52,196 bases of DNA, from contig NZ_PVWN01000027.1 in the NCBI RefSeq assembly GCF_003003885.1, positions 1 to 52,196 of the forward strand. Direction: 5' to 3'. The notes below the pieces were generated by a model that worked only from the letters and a program-made list of their open reading frames with translations, was not told the origin of the DNA and did not search any database. The stretch comes from Chlorogloea sp. CCALA 695 (GTDB lineage Bacteria; Cyanobacteriota; Cyanobacteriia; Cyanobacteriales; Chroococcidiopsidaceae). Position numbers and translations under genes: made by a program. Positions 16,765-24,906 of this stretch are shown one piece after another (position 1 is the stretch's first letter; each line of letters opens with the position of its first letter).

Positions 16765-17763
16765 ATGAAAGCAATTTTAATGACCGCAACGGGCAAACCA
16801 GAAGTTTTAGAAATTCGAGAAATACCAGAGCCAGCTATAGAAAAACCTACAGAAATATTAGTGCATCTTAAAGCGGCGGGTGTTAATCCTGTAGATACAA
16901 AACTAAGGAGTAAAGGCACTTTTTATCCAGAAAATCAGCAAGCTATTTTAGGTTGCGATGGTGCGGGAATAATAGAAGCTATTGGTACAAATGTCAGCAA
17001 GTTTAAAGTCGGAGATGAAGTTTATTTTTGTGACGGTGGATTGGGAGGTAAAAAAGGCAATTATGCTCAAAAAACTGTAGTAGATGAAAAGTTTGTAGCA
17101 CATAAACCTAAATCAATTTCCTTTGCAGAAGCGGCGGCTGCTCCCTTAGTATTAATTACAGCCTGGGAAGCCTTGTGCGATCGCGCTTTATTGCAATCAG
17201 AACAAAAAGTGTTAATTCATGCTGGCGCGGGTGGTGTTGGTCATGTAGCGATTCAATTAGCAAAGCTACGTCAAGCTAAAGTATGTACGACGGTGGGGAG
17301 TGAAGAAAAAGGTAGTTTTACTCAGCAATTGGGCGCAGATCAGGCTATTTTGTACAAAGAAACCGATTTTGTTCAAGCTACTCTAGATTGGACAGACGGC
17401 GCAGGAGTAGATATTGGGTTTGATACGGTAGGAGGAGAAATTTTTGGACGTACTTTCGCCGCTACAAAAATCTATGGGGATGTAGTGACAATATTAGAAG
17501 CCGATGCTAGTACAGATTGGAAAGTAGCGCGCTCGCGTAACCTCAGAATTAGCTACGAATTGATGCTAATACCAATGTTACAAGGGCTAGTGGCGGCGCA
17601 ACAACACCAAGCAAGTATTTTGACTCAATGCGGCGAATTAATTGATACAGGAAAGCTCAAAATCCATGTAAGCAAGGTGTTTCCACTATCTGAAGCCGTT
17701 GCAGCGCATCGGTTATTAGAAACGGGATCTGTTACTGGGAAAATTGTCTTGCAATGCGATTAA
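16765..17763 (+). CDS. Zinc-free medium-chain dehydrogenase (quinone oxidoreductase-like)
   Basis: The 332-residue protein is a member of the MDR superfamily: AGVNPVDTKLRSKG, ILGCDGAGIIEAIGTNV and the nucleotide-binding HAGAGGVGHVAIQLAK, ending SVTGKIVLQ. The zinc-ligand cysteines of alcohol dehydrogenases are missing, so it is of the quinone oxidoreductase/enoyl reductase class, using NADPH on quinones or reactive alkenes. Length is normal. It is in a likely operon with the esterase upstream, and its last 10 bases overlap the start of the next gene (17754), suggesting translational coupling. Confidence 0.85.
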   Translation: MKAILMTATGKPEVLEIREIPEPAIEKPTEILVHLKAAGVNPVDTKLRSKGTFYPENQQAILGCDGAGIIEAIGTNVSKFKVGDEVYFCDGGLGGKKGNYAQKTVVDEKFVAHKPKSISFAEAAAAPLVLITAWEALCDRALLQSEQKVLIHAGAGGVGHVAIQLAKLRQAKVCTTVGSEEKGSFTQQLGADQAILYKETDFVQATLDWTDGAGVDIGFDTVGGEIFGRTFAATKIYGDVVTILEADASTDWKVARSRNLRISYELMLIPMLQGLVAAQQHQASILTQCGELIDTGKLKIHVSKVFPLSEAVAAHRLLETGSVTGKIVLQCD

Positions 17764-19910
17764 TCAAGCAAGTAGCGATCGCACTATTAATCTTGTTACT
17801 AATCTTCCCTCAACCAGTATGGGGAGCTTTAGCGCAATTAGATCGAACAGTTTTAACTTTAGAATTGCTGAATGCGAGAGTAAAAACGCCGAAACTAAGC
17901 GGCGGTATCCCCACCATTGATTTACAGCACTTTATTATTGATTTACGCCCGGAAAATACTGGTTTTCGCGCCAATTTTGAGCAAGTTTTACAAGCGGGGT
18001 TGCAAAGAGCGGGATCTAGTCCTTTGGGTTTAGATTTGAGTTATTCTCTGATTCAAGGGGATTTTGTCGGGAATAATTTGGGACTAAAATCGCCCTTATA
18101 TGGACAAGCTTTAGCACCAATATTTACACCCATTGAACAAACACAATTGCAACGCGATCGCCGTCGTTACGCTCAATTAAGCCAACTCTCTATGTCTCTA
18201 TTGGGTTCAAAAACTGCTACACCTGCCCAAATTAGTGTATTTCGCGGCGGTTTGAAGCTAGTACAAACTCGTTTTAGTGGCGAGGCAAATTTTACTAATA
18301 CATTTTTTCTGCAACCAGTGGATGCTTCTGGGGCGATATTTACCCAAAACGCCAATTGGACAGAAACGCGATTTAGTCGCAATGTTAGCTTTGCGGGGGC
18401 GAGTTTTCGCAAACAGGGAATTTTTCGGGGGAGTATTTTCTTTACTCCGGCGGGTTTTAATCAAGCTCAATTTCTGGAAACGGCGATTTTTAGCGGTGCT
18501 ACTTTTGAAGATACGGGCAACTTTAATCAAGCAAGTTTTAATGGACAAGCTAGATTTAACCGGATGCAGTGGCGGGGAAATGCCGATTTTTCTCAAGTTA
18601 ACTTTGCAAATAGAGCATTATTTACACAAAATCGCTTCTATAAATCTTTGTTTCTTACCGATGCAACTTTTAATCAAGCTGTGACGTTTCGAGAAACGCA
18701 ATTTGATCAGGCGGTAAACTTGCGCGGTGCTAGTATTCTTAATCAAGCAGATTTTAGCGATGCAGCTTTTGCTAATTCTTCAGCTTATTTAAACGTATCC
18801 GATCTTATTTTTGATGCGGAATCAGCCAAAATTATCGGCAATCCAGGACAAATTGGCAGCGCGATTCAAGTACCAATATTGCAAGGTAATGAAAATGTAT
18901 TGCGAAATCTAATTCAAAACTTCAGGCAATTGCAGCAAATAGGCGATGCCAATCAGTTAGATTACACTACTCAAAAGTTGCGCCGCGATGAATTATTGCG
19001 GAGGTTGTCGGGGATCAATATTAATACGGCAAGTTCCGAAACCTTACTGAAACTAGGGTTTTCGCCTATTCAAGTTGAAGCGATCACTCAGTATCGACAA
19101 GAGCAACCTTTTCGCAATCTGGGCGAAGTTTTGAGCCTAGATCAAATCGATCTCAATACTTATATTAAAGTCCGCGATCGCCTAGTGGCAACTTCTCCAA
19201 TCTCTTATACAGAATCGCTATTACTCGCATGGCAATGGTTAACTTTAGGTTTATTACTGCTACTTAGTCGTTACGGTACGAGTTTTTGGTTAGTGTTTGG
19301 GGTGGGGACAATTGCGATCGCGCATTTTGGGTTAATATTTTGGCTAATTGACCGTTGGCGACGACTGCACCCCCAAAAGATTTTACCCACCGTTTACGAA
19401 ACTAGCTGTGTACTCAGTAGTTTTTGCTTATTAGTGCTGTTTGGTTTAATTGCTATTTTTCGCACCTCAACCCAACCATTTTTGACTTTAGGTTGCGTGG
19501 AGGCGATCGTTTTACCACTTCCGCTAGTTTTAGTTGCTAGGCTTTACCAAAAAGGACGTTATCACGACTTGATGAATAGCAGCTACTTTGTAGAAGATGG
19601 TAGTATGCGGCAATTGAGATTATTAATTGGTAGATTGCCAGTTATGCCGCGCTTCCCGCTATTTCGAGAACGTTATATGCCTGTATTGTGGGAAAATCGC
19701 TGGAATTGGCTAAATTACTACGATTTTAGTTTAAATAACCTATTGAAATTAGGTTTTAACGATATCCGGCTGCGGGATGAACATTTACCAGGAATTGTGA
19801 CTACTCTTGCTTGGTATCAGTGGGTAATTGGTTTGCTTTATTTAACGTTGTTGCTATGGACTTTATCGCGCACGATTCCAGGATTGAATTTGCTGATTTA
19901 TCTAAAGTAG
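17754..19910 (+). CDS. Large pentapeptide-repeat/helix-hairpin-helix membrane protein
   Basis: The 718-residue protein has an N-terminal signal anchor (about 6-25). A long region of degenerate pentapeptide repeats runs from about 165 to 345 (many A/F-x-F units such as ANFTNT, VSFAGASF, AIFSGATF, ADFSDAAF), which should form a right-handed beta-helix. A ComEA-like helix-hairpin-helix follows at about 420-475 (NINTASSETLLKLGFS, FRNLGEVLSL). Two to three membrane helices (about 485-595) come next, and the C-terminus ends in another hydrophobic segment. It is not a family I can name. Its start overlaps the oxidoreductase gene by 10 bp. A decayed copy of its last 70 bases recurs at 20911-20978. 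Confidence 0.75.
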   Translation: MRLIKQVAIALLILLLIFPQPVWGALAQLDRTVLTLELLNARVKTPKLSGGIPTIDLQHFIIDLRPENTGFRANFEQVLQAGLQRAGSSPLGLDLSYSLIQGDFVGNNLGLKSPLYGQALAPIFTPIEQTQLQRDRRRYAQLSQLSMSLLGSKTATPAQISVFRGGLKLVQTRFSGEANFTNTFFLQPVDASGAIFTQNANWTETRFSRNVSFAGASFRKQGIFRGSIFFTPAGFNQAQFLETAIFSGATFEDTGNFNQASFNGQARFNRMQWRGNADFSQVNFANRALFTQNRFYKSLFLTDATFNQAVTFRETQFDQAVNLRGASILNQADFSDAAFANSSAYLNVSDLIFDAESAKIIGNPGQIGSAIQVPILQGNENVLRNLIQNFRQLQQIGDANQLDYTTQKLRRDELLRRLSGININTASSETLLKLGFSPIQVEAITQYRQEQPFRNLGEVLSLDQIDLNTYIKVRDRLVATSPISYTESLLLAWQWLTLGLLLLLSRYGTSFWLVFGVGTIAIAHFGLIFWLIDRWRRLHPQKILPTVYETSCVLSSFCLLVLFGLIAIFRTSTQPFLTLGCVEAIVLPLPLVLVARLYQKGRYHDLMNSSYFVEDGSMRQLRLLIGRLPVMPRFPLFRERYMPVLWENRWNWLNYYDFSLNNLLKLGFNDIRLRDEHLPGIVTTLAWYQWVIGLLYLTLLLWTLSRTIPGLNLLIYLK

Positions 19911-19986
19911 GTTAATGGAATTATACAAGTTGCCTGGAGACACAGGATAATATTACTACGTAAGTTTAAAGGAGATTAGCTGAGAA

Positions 19987-20166
19987 ATGGAACTGACAGA
20001 AATTGAAACCAGTTTGAGATTAATCTTACAAATCTGCGAGAAAAATACGACAGACATTTCTAAGCTAATTCGTACTGTAGACAGAATTGCTCAAATTCAA
20101 CTGGCGCAGTCGAGAGATATCGCGCACTTAACAGATTACATTGAGCGCGAAAATAATGAAAGTTAA
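19987..20166 (+). CDS. Small hypothetical protein upstream of the VapBC-like pair
   Basis: A 59-residue ORF (MELTEIETSLRLILQICEKN to YIERENNES), predominantly helical. GGAG lies about 10 bases ahead of the ATG. Its stop region overlaps the ATG of the antitoxin gene by 11 nt, so the three small genes look like one operon. It was too short to stand out as a long ORF, but codon use and spacing support it. I do not recognise a family; it may be an accessory part of the toxin-antitoxin module. Confidence 0.55.
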   Translation: MELTEIETSLRLILQICEKNTTDISKLIRTVDRIAQIQLAQSRDIAHLTDYIERENNES

Positions 20167-20452
20167 GTTATCATTGATGATTGAATTGAAACCAGAAATA
20201 GAAGCCCGACTGCTGGCTCAGGCAATCGCTCAACGTGTTTCTGTAGAAAATTTGCTAGAGATGCTGATTGAAAACTACTGTGTTGTCTTGTTGAACCAAC
20301 AACAGAGCGATCGCCTAGTAGATCCTCACGATAGATTAGCCGTACTTAAAGCGTTGGGAAAAAGCCCATCGTTGGCTCAAGCCCCCTCACTGTCAGAAGA
20401 TGCGATCGCGCGTGAAAGCATTTACCGCGAACGAGAAGATGCTCAGTTATGA
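20156..20452 (+). CDS. VapB-like antitoxin
   Basis: The 98-residue product has an N-terminal part MKVKLSLMIELKPEIEARLL that fits a ribbon-helix-helix DNA-binding fold (strand then helix A, with QAIAQRVSVENLLEMLIENY as helix B). The C-terminal, acidic, unstructured part ending SIYREREDAQL would cover the toxin. It overlaps the next gene, a PIN toxin, by four bases (ATGA), the classic coupled arrangement. An alternative start at 20174 (MIELKPEI) is possible. Confidence 0.75.
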   Translation: MKVKLSLMIELKPEIEARLLAQAIAQRVSVENLLEMLIENYCVVLLNQQQSDRLVDPHDRLAVLKALGKSPSLAQAPSLSEDAIARESIYREREDAQL

Positions 20453-20887
20453 GTTATCTTGTGGATACAAATGTTTTGTTACGATTAATTAACTCCCATA
20501 ACTCTCAATACGCCCAAGCTCAGAATGCGATTAACAAGCTGCTACAGCAAGATGTTGAGCTAAACATAGTGCCGCAGAATCTATTTGAGTTTTGGGTTGT
20601 GGCTACCCGTCCAGCCAATGTCAATGGGCTAGGATTGACTGTAGAGGAAGCAACTCAAGAAATGGCTCTTTTGGAAGCAACTGTTCGCAATCAAGGCTAG
20701 TACCCCTTCAGTTTTGACAGTATGGAAAGATTTAGTAATCAAGTATCAAGTTAAAGGCAAACAAGGTCATGATGCCCGATTGGTTGCGGCGATGATTACT
20801 CATGAAATATCTCATATATTGACTTTTAATGTTGAAGACTTTACCCGTTTTTCAGAAATTGTAGCGGTTTCTCCTCAAACAATTTAG
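20449..20887 (+). pseudogene. VapC-like PIN-domain toxin, frameshifted
   Basis: The first 83 residues are a typical PIN N-terminal half: SYLVDTNVLLRLI (first catalytic Asp), NLFEFWVVATRP (acidic Glu) and a TVEEATQEMALLEAT helix. The frame ends at 20700, but the following base-shifted frame carries the missing half: VWKDLVIKYQVKGKQGHDAR, then LVAAMITHEISHILTFN and the stop at 20885-20887. The conserved third Asp lies in GHDARL, in the second part. So one base has been lost or gained at about 20685-20705 and the full toxin is not made. This is a recent mutation or a sequencing error, since both halves are otherwise intact. Confidence 0.8.
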
Positions 20888-20910
20888 CTTTAAGTAATTT
20901 TTCCCTGATA

Positions 20911-20978
20911 TTTAACGCTGCTGTTGTGGACATTATCGCGCGCAATCCAGGGTTGATTTGCTGATTTATCTGAAGTAG
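20911..20978 (+). repeat. Decayed copy of the 3' end of the pentapeptide gene
   Basis: The sequence TTTAACGCTGCTGTTGTGGA up to TTTATCTGAAGTAG matches 19841-19910 (the last 70 bases of the gene at 17754) with a few changes and two small gaps. The copies are direct repeats flanking the TA module. Confidence 0.8.
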
Positions 20979-20980
20979 AT

Positions 20981-21000
20981 AGGCGAACTCTTGTTCGCCT
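20981..21000. terminator. Short hairpin between VapC-like pseudogene and ilvN
   Basis: AGGCGAAC pairs with GTTCGCCT across loop TCTT, an eight-base-pair stem placed between two convergent genes. There is no good T-run on either side, so termination strength is uncertain. Confidence 0.5.
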
Positions 21001-21011
21001 CAAAGCAATTT

Positions 21012-21530
21012 TCACACTCTCGTTTGCAAAGATTTTAACAACTCTGTATTCACTCCCGACTCGCGGGTAAGGGCAATTTTGCCAGTCCGGGCAATTTCTT
21101 GTAACCCAAACTTTTCTAATACTTGCACGATCGCTACCATTTTACCCGGATCGCCTACAACTTCTAATGTCAGCGAGTCTTCGGCTACATCTACTACTCG
21201 CGCCCGAAATATTTGGGCTAATCCGACAATTTCTGAACGGTTGGCGCTACTTGCGTTTACCTTCAGTAGCATCAATTCTCGCTCTACACACGGAATTTCG
21301 GTAATATCTTGAACTTTTAGCACGTTTACGAGCTTATATAGTTGTTTTGTCAACTGCTCAATAACCTGCTCGTCACCCGGTACAACCATTGTAATTCGAG
21401 ACATTCCCCCTTGCTCGGCGGCTCCTACAGCGAGGCTTTCAATATTGAAGCCGCGACGGGCAAATAAACCAGCAATGCGGGAAAGAACCCCGGATTCATC
21501 TTCTACTAAAACTGATAATGTATGTTTCAC
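21012..21530 (-). CDS. ilvN: Acetolactate synthase small (regulatory) subunit
   Basis: The 172-residue protein is a textbook IlvN/IlvH: an N-terminal ACT domain ([41 protein letters not shown]) followed by the C-terminal ALS-ss domain ([33 protein letters not shown]). It binds valine and activates and feedback-regulates the large subunit in branched-chain amino acid synthesis. Its large-subunit partner is not in the window; ScyA at 25920 is a homologue but has another task. The gene is single. Confidence 0.95.
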   Translation of the reverse strand: MKHTLSVLVEDESGVLSRIAGLFARRGFNIESLAVGAAEQGGMSRITMVVPGDEQVIEQLTKQLYKLVNVLKVQDITEIPCVERELMLLKVNASSANRSEIVGLAQIFRARVVDVAEDSLTLEVVGDPGKMVAIVQVLEKFGLQEIARTGKIALTRESGVNTELLKSLQTRV

Positions 21531-21724
21531 GGCTATTAAGGCTTGATAGATGGGCGATCGCGTACCGCTAACTTCAGTTCAAGCAGCACCGTTTTAGCCC
21601 TTTATTCTAGCTCGATTGCGTCACAAAGGGCAGAAAAAATCAAGCTTATCTCTTGATAGATAGATGTAAAAACAGCATAAATTATGCTTATTTAAAGTTG
21701 TGTATATAAAAGAGAAAAATAAAT

Positions 21725-22081
21725 ATGGGTTGGTTAAAACGTCTGTTTGGCATGGAAAAACCATCTGCTGCTCCGTCCTACGCCCCGCAATCACAAGCAC
21801 CATCCGCTCAAGCTCAAGCGCCTACAGAGTCGGTTCCTCCCGAACGGATGGGACTTAGCGGCGAATACGACCAAAGCGGACTAGCTAAAAGAGTGGCTTT
21901 AGAGTTTGATGAGGAGCCAGATTTAGAGGATATTGATACTATTTATGTAGCTCAAACTGGTAGCGTTGTTGTTTTAAAAGGCAAAGCGCCTAGTCAACAA
22001 CTTCTCAATAAAATGGTTTCTGTGGCTCAAAGAGTCAATGGTGCAACAGAAGTAAATAGCGACCAAGTAGAGATTGCTTAA
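21725..22081 (+). CDS. BON-like domain protein
   Basis: The 118-residue protein starts with MGWLKRLFGMEKPS (short amphipathic basic start), has a Pro/Ala/Gln-rich linker (about 15-40), and a C-terminal domain (about 65-118), DTIYVAQTGSVVVLKGKAPS with the VAQRVNGATEVNSDQVEI end. That looks like half of a BON (osmotically inducible, phospholipid-binding) domain, as in small cyanobacterial proteins of unknown function. It converges on the response regulator gene, with a shared palindromic terminator. Confidence 0.6.
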   Translation: MGWLKRLFGMEKPSAAPSYAPQSQAPSAQAQAPTESVPPERMGLSGEYDQSGLAKRVALEFDEEPDLEDIDTIYVAQTGSVVVLKGKAPSQQLLNKMVSVAQRVNGATEVNSDQVEIA

Positions 22082-22089
22082 AATTATCC

Positions 22090-22111
22090 GTAGCGGTTAG
22101 CTAACCGCTAC
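22090..22111. terminator. 22-bp perfect palindrome at the end of two convergent genes
   Basis: GTAGCGGTTAG is followed directly by its reverse complement CTAACCGCTAC. It lies after the BON gene stop (22081) and overlaps the end of the minus-strand response regulator gene (22097). A shared bidirectional terminator is likely. Confidence 0.65.
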
Positions 22112-22939
22112 CTCAACACTTGCTTGGGCAATGCTCAACGCTGGTACAGAACGTTGTGAAGCTTTGCGCCATGCTTGGGGTGGTGCGCCGTGATGTTGGC
22201 GAAATTGGCGGGAAAAATGGCAAGTGTTTTGATAACCCAAAGCGTTAGCGATTTGTTCTACCGATTGGTCGGTACTTTGTAGTAAAGAACGCGCTGCTAC
22301 CATGCGGCGCTCGACAATCCACCGATTTACTGTATATCCTGTCTGGCTACCTACTCGGTTAGTTAAGTACGCTGGTGAATAACCAACTGCTTGAGCCACA
22401 TCGCATAAAGTAATTGGTTGATGATAGTTGGCTTCGATAAACTTAAAGACTTCTTGCAGTTCCGGCGCAATGGGAAAAATTGACTGATTGACGATTATTT
22501 CTTTTACCTTTTCCCCTACTGGTGCAGACTTAGTTGCATACCACGAATGCAGACTTGCTCGTTTTTCTAATCGAGTGGCGATCGCTTTTAATAGTTCTTC
22601 TACCGTAGTTGGCTTAGTTAAATAATCATCAGCGCCTAATTCCATCCCTCTACGCCAGTCAGCTTTAGTTACACTTGCAGTCAAAAAAATAAATGCAGTA
22701 ATGCCTGTAAGCGGATTTTGACGCAGAGTTTTTAGCACTCCATAACCATCAAGCTTAGGCATAGTCACATCGCAAATTACTAAGTCGGGGGAGTGGTTTT
22801 GAATTTTTGCCACCCCCTCTAAGCCGTCTTCTGCTCCGATTGTGCAATAACCTTCGGCGTTTAAGCAGTCCATAAAGATGTTGCGGGTACGTGCATCATC
22901 TTCAATTAATAAAATTTTTGCAGCCGTTTGTGGACTCAT
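22097..22939 (-). CDS. AraC-type response regulator, likely regulator of scytonemin genes
   Basis: The 280-residue protein has an N-terminal receiver domain (ILLIEDDARTRN acid pair, phosphoacceptor Asp57 in VICDVTMPKLDG, FLTAS and LTKP) and a C-terminal AraC double helix-turn-helix domain (TLCDVAQAVGYSPAYLTNRV and VEQIANALGYQNTCHFSRQF). It sits 2 nt downstream of the sensor kinase gene, forming an operon. A two-component pair next to scyA was described in Nostoc punctiforme (as I recall NpF1277/NpF1278) and linked to UV induction of the scy operon. By position this is the equivalent; the target promoter is inferred. Confidence 0.85.
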   Translation of the reverse strand: MSPQTAAKILLIEDDARTRNIFMDCLNAEGYCTIGAEDGLEGVAKIQNHSPDLVICDVTMPKLDGYGVLKTLRQNPLTGITAFIFLTASVTKADWRRGMELGADDYLTKPTTVEELLKAIATRLEKRASLHSWYATKSAPVGEKVKEIIVNQSIFPIAPELQEVFKFIEANYHQPITLCDVAQAVGYSPAYLTNRVGSQTGYTVNRWIVERRMVAARSLLQSTDQSVEQIANALGYQNTCHFSRQFRQHHGAPPQAWRKASQRSVPALSIAQASVEVAVS

Positions 22940-22941
22940 GT

Positions 22942-24906
22942 TTAATTACTCCAATTATTTAATGTCTTTTTTTCTGAAGGTAATACAAAAGTAAAGGTGC
23001 TACCTTTGCCTACGCTAACTACAGAGATGCTGCCGCCATGCACTTCTACAAGCATTTTCACCATTGATAGCCCTAAACCCGTACCAGGTAAATCGCCGAC
23101 ATTGCTACAGCGATAAAATGGCTCGAATAGTTGGGGGAGATCGCGTTCTGGGATACCAATTCCGCGATCGCTAATTTGAAAACTTATCTCTGCATCCTGA
23201 CAAGCAATCTCAAAAGTTACGGTGCTATTTGCTGGTGAATACTTAATCGCGTTTGAGAGTAAGTTATTTAAAATTGGCTCCAATAATTGTTTGTCTAGGT
23301 AAACTTGGCGATCGCATTTATTTACAAAAACAATCTGCGTTTGATTGCTACAAGCTAACTGCATCTGTACAACTATATCGGTGCAAAATTGGTCTAGATC
23401 GAACTCCCTAGGCTCACATATTAATTTTCCTGCTCTTAACTTACTAAAGCTCATGATTTCTTCTAATACCTGCCCAATTTGTTCTACCGCTACTTGAATG
23501 TGTGCTAAATATGGTAGTTGTTTGTCTTCATTCCATTGGTGAACGTGACGTTTGAGCAAGTCTGCGGAAAAAGAAACCACATTCAGGGGTGTACGAAACT
23601 GGTGACACAACATGGAAACGAAACGCTCTTTTAGTTCGCTTAGTTGTTTTGCTTGTTCTAGTGCTTGTCTTACTTCTGCTTCTGCATTTTTGCTAGCGGT
23701 AATATCAATGAAGGCGAAAAGTTCGGCGGGTTTATCATCAAAATCAATTAAGTCAATAGAGCCAGCCAAAGTGTGCCTATCGCCGTTTTTAGTGACAATT
23801 TCTATTTCTTGGTGCTGCGGATTGCCGTTTGGCTGAGTGGGTGTTTGGCGAACAATTAGCTGCGATAAGTTAAAGTTTTCATTTAATAACTCCTCTTTGG
23901 TATAACCTGCGACTTCCGAAGTTGCCGAATTAACATATTGCAGCCGCTTCGAGCGAACTATGAACATAATTGCTTCGGTTGTCTCTGCTAAAGTAACAAA
24001 GCCATTTTCACCTTGTTCTAACACCTCTTTTGTTGACTTAAATTCGCTTATATCCCAAACACTCCAAACTCTACCGATAATTGCTCCGTCTAATAAGTGC
24101 GCTTTGGAGTGATGAGCAAAAGTTCTGCCATCAATTAGTTCCAAAATCTCGTAATGATCGCTCTCAGATTGAATTGATTCTGACCATACTGCTTTACGAA
24201 ATGCTTCTGGATCTTTGACTTTGTTTTCAAAAAACTTTTGGCTATGGGAGCATTTTTTAGAAAGCATTATCCCCTTTGGAACCTGCCACATATCTATAAA
24301 TTTTTGATTGTAGCTGAGAATTTCTCCGCTAAAACTCAAAGCAACAATGCCGTTTGCTGTAGATTCTAAAGTAGATTGCAATACTGAAAGAGAAGTTGCA
24401 AGTTGTATTTCTGTTTGTTTTAGTCGAGTAACTTCTTGGCTTAAATGTTGGTTTGTCTCAATAAATTTATTTGTGCATTCTTCTACTTTCGATGCAAAAG
24501 CTGCATTAGCTTTTTCTTTGACGAATATACAGCAAAATTCTTTACTCTCTTCTATATAGTTAATTACAAGTTCTACAACAACTGTTCGCCCGCTTTTAGT
24601 TTCGAGCTTTGATGTCAAGTTTAGGCTACCTTTTTTCGTTAATATGCGCCAATATTCTGCCCATTGAGCCGCATCTATTTCTAGTTCTATATCTACTAAA
24701 TTCTTTAACAGCAGTTCTCGGCGAGAATACTCTGTTAATTTGCAAGTTACATCATTTGCATAAAAAATTTGTCCATCTGCTTCAACACAAAAAATAGCAT
24801 CGGGCGCACGATCTACAATAACTTTTGTCAGTTGCAATTGCGTTATTTCTGGTGGTACAGAAAACTTTTTTGAGTTGGATTGAACTGAAATATAATTGTT
24901 GCTCAC
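22942..24906 (-). CDS. Multi-PAS sensor histidine kinase, likely scytonemin regulator
   Basis: The 654-residue kinase carries three PAS-like domains (about 30-140, 170-290 and 300-410: IFCVEADGQIFYANDVTC, GIVALSFSGEILSYNQKF and IMFIVRSKRLQYVNSATS). A HisKA domain follows with MLCHQFRTPLNVVSFSADLL (phosphoacceptor His in CHQFRTP), then a HATPase domain (NLLSNAIKYSPANS, DRGIGIPERDLPQLFEPFYR and TGLGLSMVKMLVEVHGG). There are no membrane helices, so it is a cytoplasmic sensor. Start is a GTG behind a strong GGAGGG site. It is divergent from scyA across a 1-kb region and pairs with the AraC-type regulator downstream. Confidence 0.88.
   Translation of the reverse strand: MSNNYISVQSNSKKFSVPPEITQLQLTKVIVDRAPDAIFCVEADGQIFYANDVTCKLTEYSRRELLLKNLVDIELEIDAAQWAEYWRILTKKGSLNLTSKLETKSGRTVVVELVINYIEESKEFCCIFVKEKANAAFASKVEECTNKFIETNQHLSQEVTRLKQTEIQLATSLSVLQSTLESTANGIVALSFSGEILSYNQKFIDMWQVPKGIMLSKKCSHSQKFFENKVKDPEAFRKAVWSESIQSESDHYEILELIDGRTFAHHSKAHLLDGAIIGRVWSVWDISEFKSTKEVLEQGENGFVTLAETTEAIMFIVRSKRLQYVNSATSEVAGYTKEELLNENFNLSQLIVRQTPTQPNGNPQHQEIEIVTKNGDRHTLAGSIDLIDFDDKPAELFAFIDITASKNAEAEVRQALEQAKQLSELKERFVSMLCHQFRTPLNVVSFSADLLKRHVHQWNEDKQLPYLAHIQVAVEQIGQVLEEIMSFSKLRAGKLICEPREFDLDQFCTDIVVQMQLACSNQTQIVFVNKCDRQVYLDKQLLEPILNNLLSNAIKYSPANSTVTFEIACQDAEISFQISDRGIGIPERDLPQLFEPFYRCSNVGDLPGTGLGLSMVKMLVEVHGGSISVVSVGKGSTFTFVLPSEKKTLNNWSN

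Noticed and set aside
21012-21530. IlvN as regulatory subunit of ScyA
   Set aside because: ScyA resembles acetolactate synthase large subunit, but it is 4 kb away in another operon and is known to work alone; IlvN is the normal branched-chain subunit.
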